Shown: piece after piece, positions 56,641 to 64,000 of the stretch | Position numbering within the stretch: the stretch's first letter is position 1 | How the letters are laid out: each line of letters starts with the position of its first letter | Assembly: GCA_011037195.1 (NCBI GenBank) | Contig: JAAEAF010002380.1 | Span: forward strand, 52,485 to 116,484 | Direction: 5' to 3' | Origin: Triatoma infestans | Taxonomy: Eukaryota > Arthropoda > Insecta > Hemiptera > Reduviidae | Length of the DNA: 64,000 nt | The notes under the pieces: model-generated | What the model saw: the letters and a program-made list of their open reading frames with translations, nothing else | Told to the model about the DNA's origin: nothing | The model's database searches: none | Position numbers and translations under genes: made by a program

Positions 56641-56875
56641 TCCCCGGGCGCATCGACGACTTATGGCCATTAGCGCCCCATATTCTCATATATCTTTCTC
56701 TTCTTTTGCCACTCGAGCTGGGATGGCACCAATACCTTAATTGGCGTCCACACACGACACTTTGCCTGGCAGAGTGAGGTGGAACCATTAGTGGTTGATT
56801 CTTCCCACACTTCCCCACTTATCTCATCGATCTGGTCGACGAGGGGGAGTGCGGGTTATTGCAGTGCCATCCCTT
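56641..56875 (-). repeat. Repeat D copy joined to a poly(A)-ended segment
   Basis: 56712-56873 has GGGATGGCAC/GTGCCATCCC ends and GGTCGACGAGGGGGAG as in 22346-22510. On the minus strand it continues through GGGGCGCTAATGGCCATAAG to a run that abuts the LINE's terminal T run. It could be a SINE with the run as its poly(A), or two repeats side by side. Confidence 0.6.
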
Positions 56876-57164
56876 AACTTCTGGAGAACCTATTTCAACA
56901 ACCCAAGCAAAAACCAAAAGCAACATTCTTTCGTTTAATATTGTAATTTTTAGATATTTTAATTGTATAACTTTCACATAAGGAGGCTACTGAACAAGTT
57001 AAATGTGGAGTGCAGTACTTTTAACTTATGTTCCTGCACCCTCTAAAGACTCTAAAGAGACTAAATCTAAATTAACCTAAACCTAAGGGGTTGAAATACT
57101 TTTATATAATTTCTTTCAACCCCGAAATAGAATAAAATACTAACCTAACCATTTATACCAGCAT
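56876..57164. other. Unassigned DNA
   Basis: AACCTAA-type short repeats occur (57070-57150). No gene recognised. Confidence 0.5.
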
Positions 57165-57355
57165 TCTCGCTAATAAATACATTTACACTATAAAACCGTT
57201 CACGCTTATAAATACATTCTTGCCAATAAATACATTCACGCTATAAAAAAAAACGTTCACGCTAATAAATACGTTCTCGCTAATAAATACATTCACGCTA
57301 ATAAATTCGTTCTCGCTAATAAATACATTCACGCTAATAAATACACTCATACTAA
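57165..57355. repeat. 18-bp minisatellite next to the LINE 3' end
   Basis: About nine or ten imperfect units of the type AATAAATACATTCACGCT or AATAAATACGTTCTCGCT, with two longer A-rich interruptions. The 82-codon open frame over it is an artefact of the repeat. The same unit occurs at 22862-22912. It may lie in the LINE's 3' UTR. Confidence 0.85.
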
Positions 57356-57469
57356 ACATACACACTAAGAGGAAAGTACTCGATATTCCTTTCCCCTTTA
57401 AAATAACTAACCTAATGGGTGAAGTACTCAATATTCCTTCACCCAGTTTTTCTAACCTAAGTACTAATC

Positions 57470-57831
57470 CTAAATTTTATTGTATATATTTATGTCTTTC
57501 AAATAATCGAATAGCCTCCTTATGTAAGGAGAACCCTCTTGTAATACAACGCGCTTATCATGTGGCAGACCTGTTCTTTCTCTCTGTCTGTACAGCGTCT
57601 GACACCCTTCCAACACGTGCGCTACCGTCAGCCTTTCTCGGCAACGAGGGCACCTCGGTCTTCTCCTGCCAGTAAGGAGGTGCCCGTGAGTCACACGTGT
57701 GTGACCTATCCTTAGCCTTGTCAGAATCACTGATTCGTGCCGCGGGTAGTTCTCGATCATGACATTTCGCACACGTGGTTTAATATCTTTTAATTTTTCA
57801 CTCATTCTGTCCCACCGACTTTGCCATTTTT
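57470..57831 (-). CDS. C-terminal zinc-knuckle tail of ORF2, in the -1 frame
   Basis: Read from the A run at 57827-57832, the -1 frame gives KWQSRWDRMSEKLKDIKP and continues to a stop at 57470, with LTRLRIGHTRVTHGHLL and CPRCRERLTVAHVLEGC, the CxxC...H...C knuckle that normally ends ORF2. The W...W...KLREIKP-like start is what usually follows RNase H in such proteins, so the frame break lies in the A run, not at the ATGA overlap 25 bp further on. It is translated only if ribosomes slip -1 or reinitiate at the ATG at 57803-57805; otherwise this copy lacks it. Confidence 0.8.
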
Positions 57832-60800
57832 TATTAATATGTATTTCATATAAACCTGTAAGTCAGTGGGCCGTACGGGGGTGACATCATTTGTTTGTGC
57901 AGAGGCAGCTCGCTTAGCTGCCTCGTCCGCCCGTTCGTTACCGGACACACCAATGTGACCCGGCACCCAGGCGAACTTCACCCCTTGACCACATGCGCTT
58001 AGTTGCTGCAATAAATTGTAAATATTTAGGACCATTGGGTCCATCGAGAACTTATCCCGGAGGGCCTGTAATGCACTTAATGAGTCCGTCAATATTAGTG
58101 TTTTATTATAATTTTTATCTCGAATTAATTTTATGGCCTGGCAAATTGCGAACATCTCAGCTGTGTACACGGTTGCATATTGCGGAAGTGTCCAACTAAG
58201 GGTAACTCCCTCCGTGTACACAGCACTACCTACACCGTCGCCTATCTTCGACCCGTCAGTAAACACTGGCCGGAAATCATAATAAAGGTTTAAAATTTCT
58301 AACAATTTTTGCCTATAGACGACGGGTGGTGTTTCCTCTTTTTTATGTGTTGCCAGGTCCATACGGACGCTTGCAGAAGGCAGTAGCCATGGGGGGAGGT
58401 GCGCAAAGCGCCAACCCTCCACTGGGCCAAAGTCTACTCCCTCCGCGTCTAAGAGCTCTAGCGCTCGGACCCCGAGAGGTCGCGTCCGTGATTGTTGTTG
58501 ACGGTACTCTTGCTGAAATGGGCCCTCGAATATGGTATGGAATAACGGATGAAACCGCTTTCCCCACATTCCGGCAATATAGGTCAGGGTAAGCTGTTCC
58601 CTCCTAAGTTGAGGAGGCAGCATCCCCGACTCCACATATAGGCTTTCTAAAGGACTGGTCCGGAAGGCGCCTGTAAACAACCTAATTCCTTCATTGTATA
58701 TCCTATCTAATGACTTCAGGCGTGATTTGCGCGCTGAGCTATACACTGGCGCTCCATATTCTAATTTGGAGCGGGTAAGCGCAATAAAAATACGCTTTAG
58801 GATTTCCCGCTCCGTACCCCATTTATAGCTGCCAAGGAATTTCAAAATATCGAGGGTTCTCCTTGCTTTCATGCATGTATAGTCTATATGATCCTGCCAC
58901 GTTAACTTAGTATCGAATATGAGGCCTAGGAAACGGATGCTTTCTTTATATTGAATCGGCATGCCGTCCAAGAATAAAGAAGGGGGACTATGCTCGTGCC
59001 TTAAGCGGCAAAAATGTAGACACACCGTCTTAGTACTAGAGAATTTAAACCCGTTCCTAGAGGCCTCATTAGCCACTCTGTCTATTGCCTGTTGTAGGGT
59101 TTCCTTCACCTCGCTAAGATCACTCCCTGATAAATAAATAGCGAGGTCATCAACATATAAAGATATTTGGAGTGGGTCTCCTACAACTTCAGCAAGACAA
59201 TTAACCGCCATCGTAAATAGCGTAACACTTAATACCGACCCCTGAGGTATTCCGTTCTCAAGAGAATGAGGGTCCGAAAGGACCGACCCCAGTCGCACCC
59301 GGAACCTTCGTGATTCTAGAAAGCCACGGAGGAACCTCGGCAGCTTCCCTCTCAATCCCCATTCGTGACACTTCCGCAGAATCGCATATTTCCACGTCGT
59401 ATCATAAGCCTTCTCGAGGTCGAAGAACACGGCCAGCACATGCTCTCTCCGCATAAATGCGTTTTGCACATAGACCTCGAGTTGGCTCATTTGATCCAAC
59501 GTGGAACGATATCTGCGAAATCCCGCTTGATGCTGGCTGTAAAGTCCTCTCGTTTCCAAGACATATACCAATCTATAATTAATCATAGATTCGAGGACCT
59601 TACTCAAGCAGGTGGTCAACGAAATGGGCCTATAACTAGAGGGGTCCCTAGGGTCTTTTCCTTCTTTAGGGATCGGTATAATGACTGCTTCCCGCCAACC
59701 ATCAGGGTATTGGCCTGTCTCCCATATGCTGTCATACAACTGGAGAAGCGCAAGCTTCCCAGCTGGGTTCAGATTTCTTAGCATAGCATATGGGATACCA
59801 TCAATCCCTGGAGCAGTGTCTTTGCATTTAAGTAGTGCATTTTCTAATTCATGGATGGTCAGCGGTTCGTTGTAAGCGTCATTGAAGGCGGTTTCAAAAT
59901 CGAGTGGCTGTTGCTCCACGTCACCTTTTTGCCGGAGGAATTCGGCTGAGTAACTCTGAGAGCTGGACACCTGCGCAAAATGTCCAGCAAAGGCCTCAGC
60001 CACGTCTCGTGGCTCGGTGACGACGACATCATTAATTTTTAGAGCTGGTATCAACGGAGTTCTTCGTCCACCAGAGAGGGCTCTTACTTTATCCCACACT
60101 TCCTTTAGCGTCGACGACGATGAAATCTTAGACACATAGGAAGTGAGGGTTTTCCGTTTGGCTTCTTTTATTATTCGCCTCTCTCTGGCTCTTAGTCTTT
60201 TAAATTGTATTAAATTCTCTTCCGTAGGATACCTTTTGAACCTATTAAATGCTCGCTTTTTGGCTGCGTTGGCTATTTTACACTCCGGGGTCCACCAGGG
60301 GACGGGAGGTCTTACGACTCTTCCGCCTACCCGCGGTATTGAATCCCCGGCTGCTTGTCTAAGCGCTTCTTCAAAATTATTTGCATCAAGTGTGGCATCT
60401 CCCGTGAGGAGTGGTGCCACTACTTTAGAAGAGTACGCAGGCCAATTTGCTCTTTTGATGTCGTATCTCCAAGGCGTTATAAAATCTGCCCTAGAGATGG
60501 AGCTCGATACTAAGATTGGGTAGTGGTCACTATGGTATAATTCATCTAAGGTGGTCCATTCCAAACGTACGGCTATGGTGGGTGTTGCAACACTCAGATC
60601 AATGGCACTAAAGCGCCCTGAGTGTGCGTTAAAATATGTTGCTGTACCATTATTGAGAATTATCATATTACTATTATCTATAATTTCCTCAAGAGCTCTG
60701 CCTCGAGCGTCGGTTCGCATTGACCCCCACCAGGTGTTATGAGAGTTAAAATCTCCCATTAATAACACCGGGGCAGGGAGTTGCGATAGCAGAGTCTCCA

Positions 60801-61176
60801 GGTCACTTCTCCGCCAGAGTGTATCTGGTAGGTAAATACTAACTAAAGTGACCTGAAATGGTACAGCTAGACGCACGGCAACAGCTTGTAAATTGGTTTG
60901 TAGGTTCAGCCGTTTGCTGGGGATATTCTCCCTTACACAAACGGCGACACCGCCGTGCGCTCTCCCACCTGGGGCAGGTTGCACCTCTTTTCCATATATA
61001 TTATACCCAGGGATACGAATTACTTGCCCCGGGCGAATCTTTGTTTCTTGGAGGCACAACCCAAATGGACGGTATTCCGCCACCAATCGGCGTAAACCTT
61101 CCATGTTACTCATGTAGCCCCTCAAGTTCCATTGAAGAATGGACTCACACATATTAATATTTATGGGTGGCCACAT
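57802..61176 (-). CDS. LINE ORF2: endonuclease, reverse transcriptase, RNase H (1124 codons)
   Basis: This polyprotein nicks target DNA, copies the element RNA into it and can remove RNA. The endonuclease (about 1-225) has N17 (QWNLRG), E44 (LQETKI), D142/N144 (GDFNSH) and SDHYP at 216-220. The reverse transcriptase (about 450-760) has GIDGIPYAML, FFDLEKAYD (D586), GIPQGSVLS (642-650) and YVDD (674-677). The RNase H domain (about 968-1090) has D974 (FTDGS), E1007, D1031 (LTDSLSAL), H1074 and D1084 (NERADEA). All catalytic residues I can check are present. The start is the first in-frame ATG, 133 bp after ORF1. The frame closes at TGA (57802-57804), but a 6-A run at 57827-57832 has already shifted it away from the family's usual C-terminus. 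Confidence 0.93.
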   Translation of the reverse strand: MWPPININMCESILQWNLRGYMSNMEGLRRLVAEYRPFGLCLQETKIRPGQVIRIPGYNIYGKEVQPAPGGRAHGGVAVCVRENIPSKRLNLQTNLQAVAVRLAVPFQVTLVSIYLPDTLWRRSDLETLLSQLPAPVLLMGDFNSHNTWWGSMRTDARGRALEEIIDNSNMIILNNGTATYFNAHSGRFSAIDLSVATPTIAVRLEWTTLDELYHSDHYPILVSSSISRADFITPWRYDIKRANWPAYSSKVVAPLLTGDATLDANNFEEALRQAAGDSIPRVGGRVVRPPVPWWTPECKIANAAKKRAFNRFKRYPTEENLIQFKRLRARERRIIKEAKRKTLTSYVSKISSSSTLKEVWDKVRALSGGRRTPLIPALKINDVVVTEPRDVAEAFAGHFAQVSSSQSYSAEFLRQKGDVEQQPLDFETAFNDAYNEPLTIHELENALLKCKDTAPGIDGIPYAMLRNLNPAGKLALLQLYDSIWETGQYPDGWREAVIIPIPKEGKDPRDPSSYRPISLTTCLSKVLESMINYRLVYVLETRGLYSQHQAGFRRYRSTLDQMSQLEVYVQNAFMRREHVLAVFFDLEKAYDTTWKYAILRKCHEWGLRGKLPRFLRGFLESRRFRVRLGSVLSDPHSLENGIPQGSVLSVTLFTMAVNCLAEVVGDPLQISLYVDDLAIYLSGSDLSEVKETLQQAIDRVANEASRNGFKFSSTKTVCLHFCRLRHEHSPPSLFLDGMPIQYKESIRFLGLIFDTKLTWQDHIDYTCMKARRTLDILKFLGSYKWGTEREILKRIFIALTRSKLEYGAPVYSSARKSRLKSLDRIYNEGIRLFTGAFRTSPLESLYVESGMLPPQLRREQLTLTYIAGMWGKRFHPLFHTIFEGPFQQEYRQQQSRTRPLGVRALELLDAEGVDFGPVEGWRFAHLPPWLLPSASVRMDLATHKKEETPPVVYRQKLLEILNLYYDFRPVFTDGSKIGDGVGSAVYTEGVTLSWTLPQYATVYTAEMFAICQAIKLIRDKNYNKTLILTDSLSALQALRDKFSMDPMVLNIYNLLQQLSACGQGVKFAWVPGHIGVSGNERADEAAKRAASAQTNDVTPVRPTDLQVYMKYILIKNGKVGGTE

Positions 61177-61309
61177 GTGGCAAGATCGTCTTATCTTTTG
61201 AATTTAACGTATTTACAGAATTTTTAAGACTATACAATATTTTATAAAAATGTTGGAATAAATTTATTATAAATATATACTGAGTTACATAAATGGATGT
61301 TGTTTTTCT
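61177..61309 (-). other. ORF1-ORF2 gap of the LINE
   Basis: AT-rich, 133 bp, without recognisable secondary signals. Such a gap implies reinitiation or internal entry for ORF2 rather than overlap coupling. Confidence 0.6.
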
Positions 61310-62455
61310 TTAATCAGTGGCACACTCTTTCCGCGGCTTGCCTTTGGGCCAGCCTTTTTTCTTTCTCTTCGGAGGGAAATCAGACTGATTTCCCCCTTCC
61401 GACTCCGATGCATCAATATCTGTCCCCAGCAGTTGCCACTGCTTTTTGGGGGAACAGATAATCTGGGAGGACGTCTGTCCTCTGTTAGTTATTCTTCTCC
61501 CCCTAATCCTTATTGGGAGAGGGGGAGGTAATTTAAATTTAGCTTCCTTCCTCTTAGGGGAGCCTTTTGGTGAGTTGACCACCTTCCACTCCCCTTTAGA
61601 GGAAGCCAAAACTTTGGGCGGGAATATTCCCACCTTGGGATCACACCCACTAGGAGTGGGAGTGGACATTGGAAGCCTTGCGGCTGCCGGTGCCCCTGTG
61701 AGGGCAGTTTCTTTAGGGGATGGATTGTCCCCTATCTCAATGGCTCCATCCACAACAAGGGAGGAGCTAGGTGAAGGGATTTCTCCCTCCTTTCTAATGG
61801 TTCCCCTTGTGACCGGGGATGGGCCTTTTGTTTGTTTCCCCTGAGTGTGTACAGGGGTTTGGATAGGGTGTGCCACTGATAAGGGCGCCCTTGCTTTTTC
61901 AGCGTAAGAACTTTCATGGGTTACATACGATTTACTTTCAACAATTGCCCTTGCTTCATGGTAGGGCAATTGTTGGAGTGTTTTAACTCTTTGTATTTCT
62001 TTTTCTTTAATTAGAATAGGGCACCCTGAGGATCTAGCAGTGTGTTCTCCACCACAATTTACACACATTATTGGCGGTGTGCATCCGCCTTCGTGCTTAA
62101 TTTTTCCGCATTCACATACCATCTCGATTGCTTTGCATTTCATTGAAGTGTGCCCAAATCTTTGGCATTTATAACATCTCATTGGAGCTGGTATGTATGG
62201 GCGCACTCTTAGTTTGTAAAAGGCGGCGTCTACCATTTGTGGTGGTTTTGGGCGGTTAAATGTCAATACAAGGGAGGAGGTGTCTACTAGATTACCATCC
62301 TGCCATCGCTTTATGCGTCGCACTTCTACCACGCCCTGATCTGCTAGACCCTCTTTTATATCATCTATTGTGCTATTTAGTAAGTCCCTGCAAGTGATTA
62401 CGCCTTGGGAATTATTCAAGCGCTTATGGGGACTTGTTTCCAACTCAACATCCAT
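61310..62455 (-). CDS. LINE ORF1 main part with three zinc knuckles (381 codons)
   Basis: Gag-like nucleic-acid-binding protein that packages element RNA. Residues 1-90 hold the conserved segment RDLLNSTIDDIKEGLADQ and LVLTFNRPKPP, then VRPYIPAPMRCYKCQRFGH. Knuckles: C94-x2-C97-x4-H102-x4-C107; C114-x-C116-x4-H121-x3-C125; C131-x2-C134-x3-H138-x6-C145. The C-terminal ~200 residues are Pro/Ser/Lys-rich and end in a basic PPKRKKKGWPKGKPRK that could be a nuclear localisation signal. The ATG at 62455 is internal: the true N-terminal part lies upstream in two other frames, so this copy's ORF1 is broken. Confidence 0.88.
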   Translation of the reverse strand: MDVELETSPHKRLNNSQGVITCRDLLNSTIDDIKEGLADQGVVEVRRIKRWQDGNLVDTSSLVLTFNRPKPPQMVDAAFYKLRVRPYIPAPMRCYKCQRFGHTSMKCKAIEMVCECGKIKHEGGCTPPIMCVNCGGEHTARSSGCPILIKEKEIQRVKTLQQLPYHEARAIVESKSYVTHESSYAEKARAPLSVAHPIQTPVHTQGKQTKGPSPVTRGTIRKEGEIPSPSSSLVVDGAIEIGDNPSPKETALTGAPAAARLPMSTPTPSGCDPKVGIFPPKVLASSKGEWKVVNSPKGSPKRKEAKFKLPPPLPIRIRGRRITNRGQTSSQIICSPKKQWQLLGTDIDASESEGGNQSDFPPKRKKKGWPKGKPRKECATD

Positions 62456-62465
62456 GTATTTTCTA

Positions 62466-62664
62466 AGCTTAGTATTGTTTTTGCTTGGATTCTGTTCTCA
62501 CATTCAATACAAATGGAGCCATCATTTAACTTTTTAATGCTTTTGGTTTTGCCCAGTGTTGTTTTGATAAAGTTATACAGTTTAAAAGAGCAATCATTTG
62601 TAAATGTACCATTTTTCTTTTTTATAACAAAGTATCTACCCCAGTTATCTTCCTCTAAATCTAA
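62466..62664 (-). pseudogene. LINE ORF1, middle segment in a second frame
   Basis: Between the two other ORF1 parts, a stop-free frame reads EEDNWGRYFVIKKKNGTF, then FIKTTLGKTKSIKKLNDGSI and CENRIQAKTIL. It matches the GRYFII...SVKKLR.G.I segment that normally precedes the LTFNRP region in this ORF1 type. One frame change lies near 62660 (in TTATTTTTAG), another near 62465-62475. Confidence 0.75.
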
Positions 62665-62978
62665 AAATAATAATTTTCACTTACTTCTTTCTCCTTGTAG
62701 TTGCCACCCCTGGCTTTCTTCCTCGGCGGGGAAGGGGGGTTGTAAGGCTGTAGGGTAACCTGCAAGCCAGTTTTCATTAGTCCAGAGATATTTGCCGTCG
62801 ACACGCCTTGTCCATTGCCATGTAGTCCAATCGGTGAGGGAATAGAGGTGGTGATAGGAGCAGATGTGGGAAGGATCTGGGATATCGGGAAAGGATTGTT
62901 TGGAGTAAGGATAGGAGGTGGTGTGGGTAGGTGAGAAGTTGTTGGGCTAGGCCCAGAAAGGTTTTTAATGTTATCCAT
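62661..62978 (-). pseudogene. LINE ORF1, N-terminal segment in a third frame
   Basis: The frame from ATG 62976-62978 reads MDNIKNLSGPSPTTSHLPTP, a Pro/Ser/Thr-rich disordered start, and SPPRKKARGGNYKEKEVSEN before a premature TAG. The open frame continues upstream to 63317, but that part overlaps the 5' untranslated region and I do not count it. Confidence 0.7.
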
Positions 62979-63643
62979 AATAACAAAAAAAAAAGGTTCA
63001 TCAAGGTACGTGGTCCCGCCTCCTCGGACGATCAAATGCACCCGGTTACTATCCGGGTAGACCATCGCACCCTGACATAGTCCGGTGCCGCGGAAGACAA
63101 CGTTCCGATACCGAAGCATCGACCCGTGTCCCCGCGACCCCCTTCCTAACCCTAGGAACCCACCTGAGGCGGAATTCCCTTGCCTTCCTGGGGTCGGGCT
63201 ATCCCCCAGGTAGAGCTCTCGGGTGAAGCCGAGGCCAAAGACATGTGTTGGGATCGGACGCCCGCAGGTCGTCGTCTCCCTCAATGCCCAGGATCCCCTT
63301 TTCCACCCTAGCCCCAAAGCCTCGTGCCGGCAAGCACGAGGGAGAGGTATTTATACTCCGAGCTCTCAACGAGTGCGTGTACTTGTTCGTGCAGTGTGTG
63401 TAGTCGTCTGTAAAGTGTCGAGTGTTCAGGTGTGAGTGAGTGTGTGTGGTGGGGAGCTCAAGTTTACCTGTGGGTGCGCTGTACCCAAGTAGTTGCACAC
63501 ATCAACTACCTCTGCAGGTCCTATGTGTAGTGTGTACTGTCAAGGGTGTCAGTATGAGTGTATATGTAGTGTTGTTAGGCTGGGAAACCCGCAGGGACGC
63601 CTAGATCCCTGAAGAAGTGGCTAGTCCACTTCCCCCTACGGGG
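62979..63643 (-). promoter_or_regulatory. LINE 5' region (UTR and probable internal promoter)
   Basis: GC-rich DNA without a convincing gene. A 63340-63540 portion (GTCTGTAAAGTGTCGAGTGT, CTGTACCCAAGTAGTTGCAC on the plus strand) weakly resembles the repeat block joined to SINE-1 at 28.5-29.1 kb and 15.8-16.0 kb. I-like elements carry an internal RNA polymerase II promoter here; that function is inferred from the family. Confidence 0.5.
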
Positions 63644-64000
63644 CATAAGTCTATTACTTCGTAATTACTGGGTTTCCATAAGTCTATTACTTCGTAATTA
63701 CTGGGTTTCCATAAGTCTATTACTTCGTAATTACTGGTTTTCAATAAGTCTATTACTTAGTAATTACTGGTTATCCATAAGACTATTACTTCGTAATCAA
63801 TGGTTTTCTATAAGTCTATTTCTTCGTAATTACTGGTTTTCCATAAGTCTATTACTTCGTAATTACTGGTTTTCCATAAGTCTATTTCTTCGTAATTACT
63901 GGGTTTACATATGTTTATTACTTCGTAATTACGGGATTTCCATAAATCTATTACTTCGTTATTACTGGTTTTTCATAAGTCTATTACGTCGTAATTACTG
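63644..64000. repeat. 33-bp tandem array, about 10.8 copies, running off the window
   Basis: Unit starts fall at 63644, 63677, 63710 and so on, exactly 33 bp apart. The unit contains CATAAGTCTATTACTTCGTA and ATTACTGG, with the palindrome GTAATTAC and a small inverted repeat ATTAC-TTC-GTAAT. The first units are nearly identical and later ones carry one to three changes. It lies immediately upstream of the LINE's 5' region. Confidence 0.95.

Larger units (their letters stand above)
57356..63643 (-). mobile_element. Nearly complete I-like LINE
   Basis: The minus-strand order is 5' region (63643-62979), ORF1 (62978-61310, in three frames), a 133-bp gap, ORF2 (61176-57802) with its tail in another frame (to 57470), then a 3' region. 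ORF1 with three zinc knuckles, ORF2 with APE endonuclease, reverse transcriptase, RNase H and a CCHC tail fit the I/jockey-type elements common in arthropods. The element is much GC-richer than its surroundings. The exact 3' end is uncertain (between 57356 and 57470, or beyond the minisatellite). Confidence 0.88.

Noticed and set aside
57183..57431. 82-codon minus-strand open frame with FISVNVFISEN repeats
   Set aside because: It is only the translation of the 18-bp minisatellite.
60143..60523. Plus-strand open frames (also 59365-59781, 60858-61157, 58326-58592) opposite ORF2
   Set aside because: They lie antisense to the clearly coding LINE ORF2 and have no recognisable motifs.
61446..61844. 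132-codon plus-strand open frame
   Set aside because: Antisense to the Pro/Ser-rich part of LINE ORF1; composition mirrors that low-complexity sequence.
62979..63317. Upstream extension of the ORF1 N-terminal frame (113 codons before the MDNIKN start)
   Set aside because: Gly/Arg-rich translation of a GC-rich 5' UTR; ORF1 proteins of this type start near the MDN ATG.
63644..64000. CRISPR-like array
   Set aside because: The 33-bp units are directly contiguous with no unique spacers, and the DNA is eukaryotic.

Overview
The window looks like repeat-dominated nuclear DNA of an animal, most likely an arthropod. It is AT-rich, with many homopolymers and microsatellites. I recognise no host protein-coding gene, rRNA gene or bona fide tRNA gene. 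What can be recognised is almost entirely transposable elements: APE-type non-LTR retrotransposons (LINEs) of at least five groups, tRNA-derived SINEs, Tc1/mariner and hAT DNA transposons, LTR-like fragments, fold-back elements and minisatellites. The arthropod call rests on the types of LINE ORF1/ORF2, mariner and Tc1 seen; no species can be named.

Layout. 0-9.4 kb: mostly unassigned DNA with one SINE, a hammerhead-like motif, a LINE RNase H relic and a mariner remnant. 9.4-12.0 kb: a long inverted repeat with arms of about 0.9 kb. 12.5-13.5 kb: a LINE 3' fragment. 13.5-23 kb: unassigned DNA, several SINEs and an 844-bp fold-back element with 85-bp terminal inverted repeats at 20.1-21.0 kb. 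24.0-27.2 kb: a nest in which an RTE-like LINE is interrupted by a second LINE (with target-site duplication) and by a mariner (TA duplication); the mariner carries a 146-bp copy of reverse-transcriptase sequence also present downstream. 27.3-34.3 kb: LTR-like copies, SINEs, LINE fragments, a hAT-like element containing a LINE fragment, and a hairpin element. 34.3-39 kb: very AT-rich, with an isolated histone-type stem-loop and one GC-richer patch. 39-51 kb: LINE fragments, a full-length SINE with target-site duplication, and hairpin elements. 51-57 kb: an RTE-like LINE, then a LINE cut in two by a Tc1-like transposon. 57.2-64 kb: an almost complete I-like LINE on the minus strand. Its ORF2 encodes endonuclease, reverse transcriptase and RNase H in one open frame of 1124 codons, and a 33-bp tandem array lies directly upstream of its 5' region.

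How the parts relate. One LINE family (here 'family A'), recognised by its C-terminal CxxC...H...C motif and its 3' UTR, left seven or eight decayed fragments. SINE heads derive from at least three tRNA types and would have depended on LINE machinery. Only the 57-63 kb LINE looks recent, and it too is broken: ORF1 is spread over three frames, and the C-terminal zinc knuckle of ORF2 is in the -1 frame behind an A_AAA_AAT heptamer.
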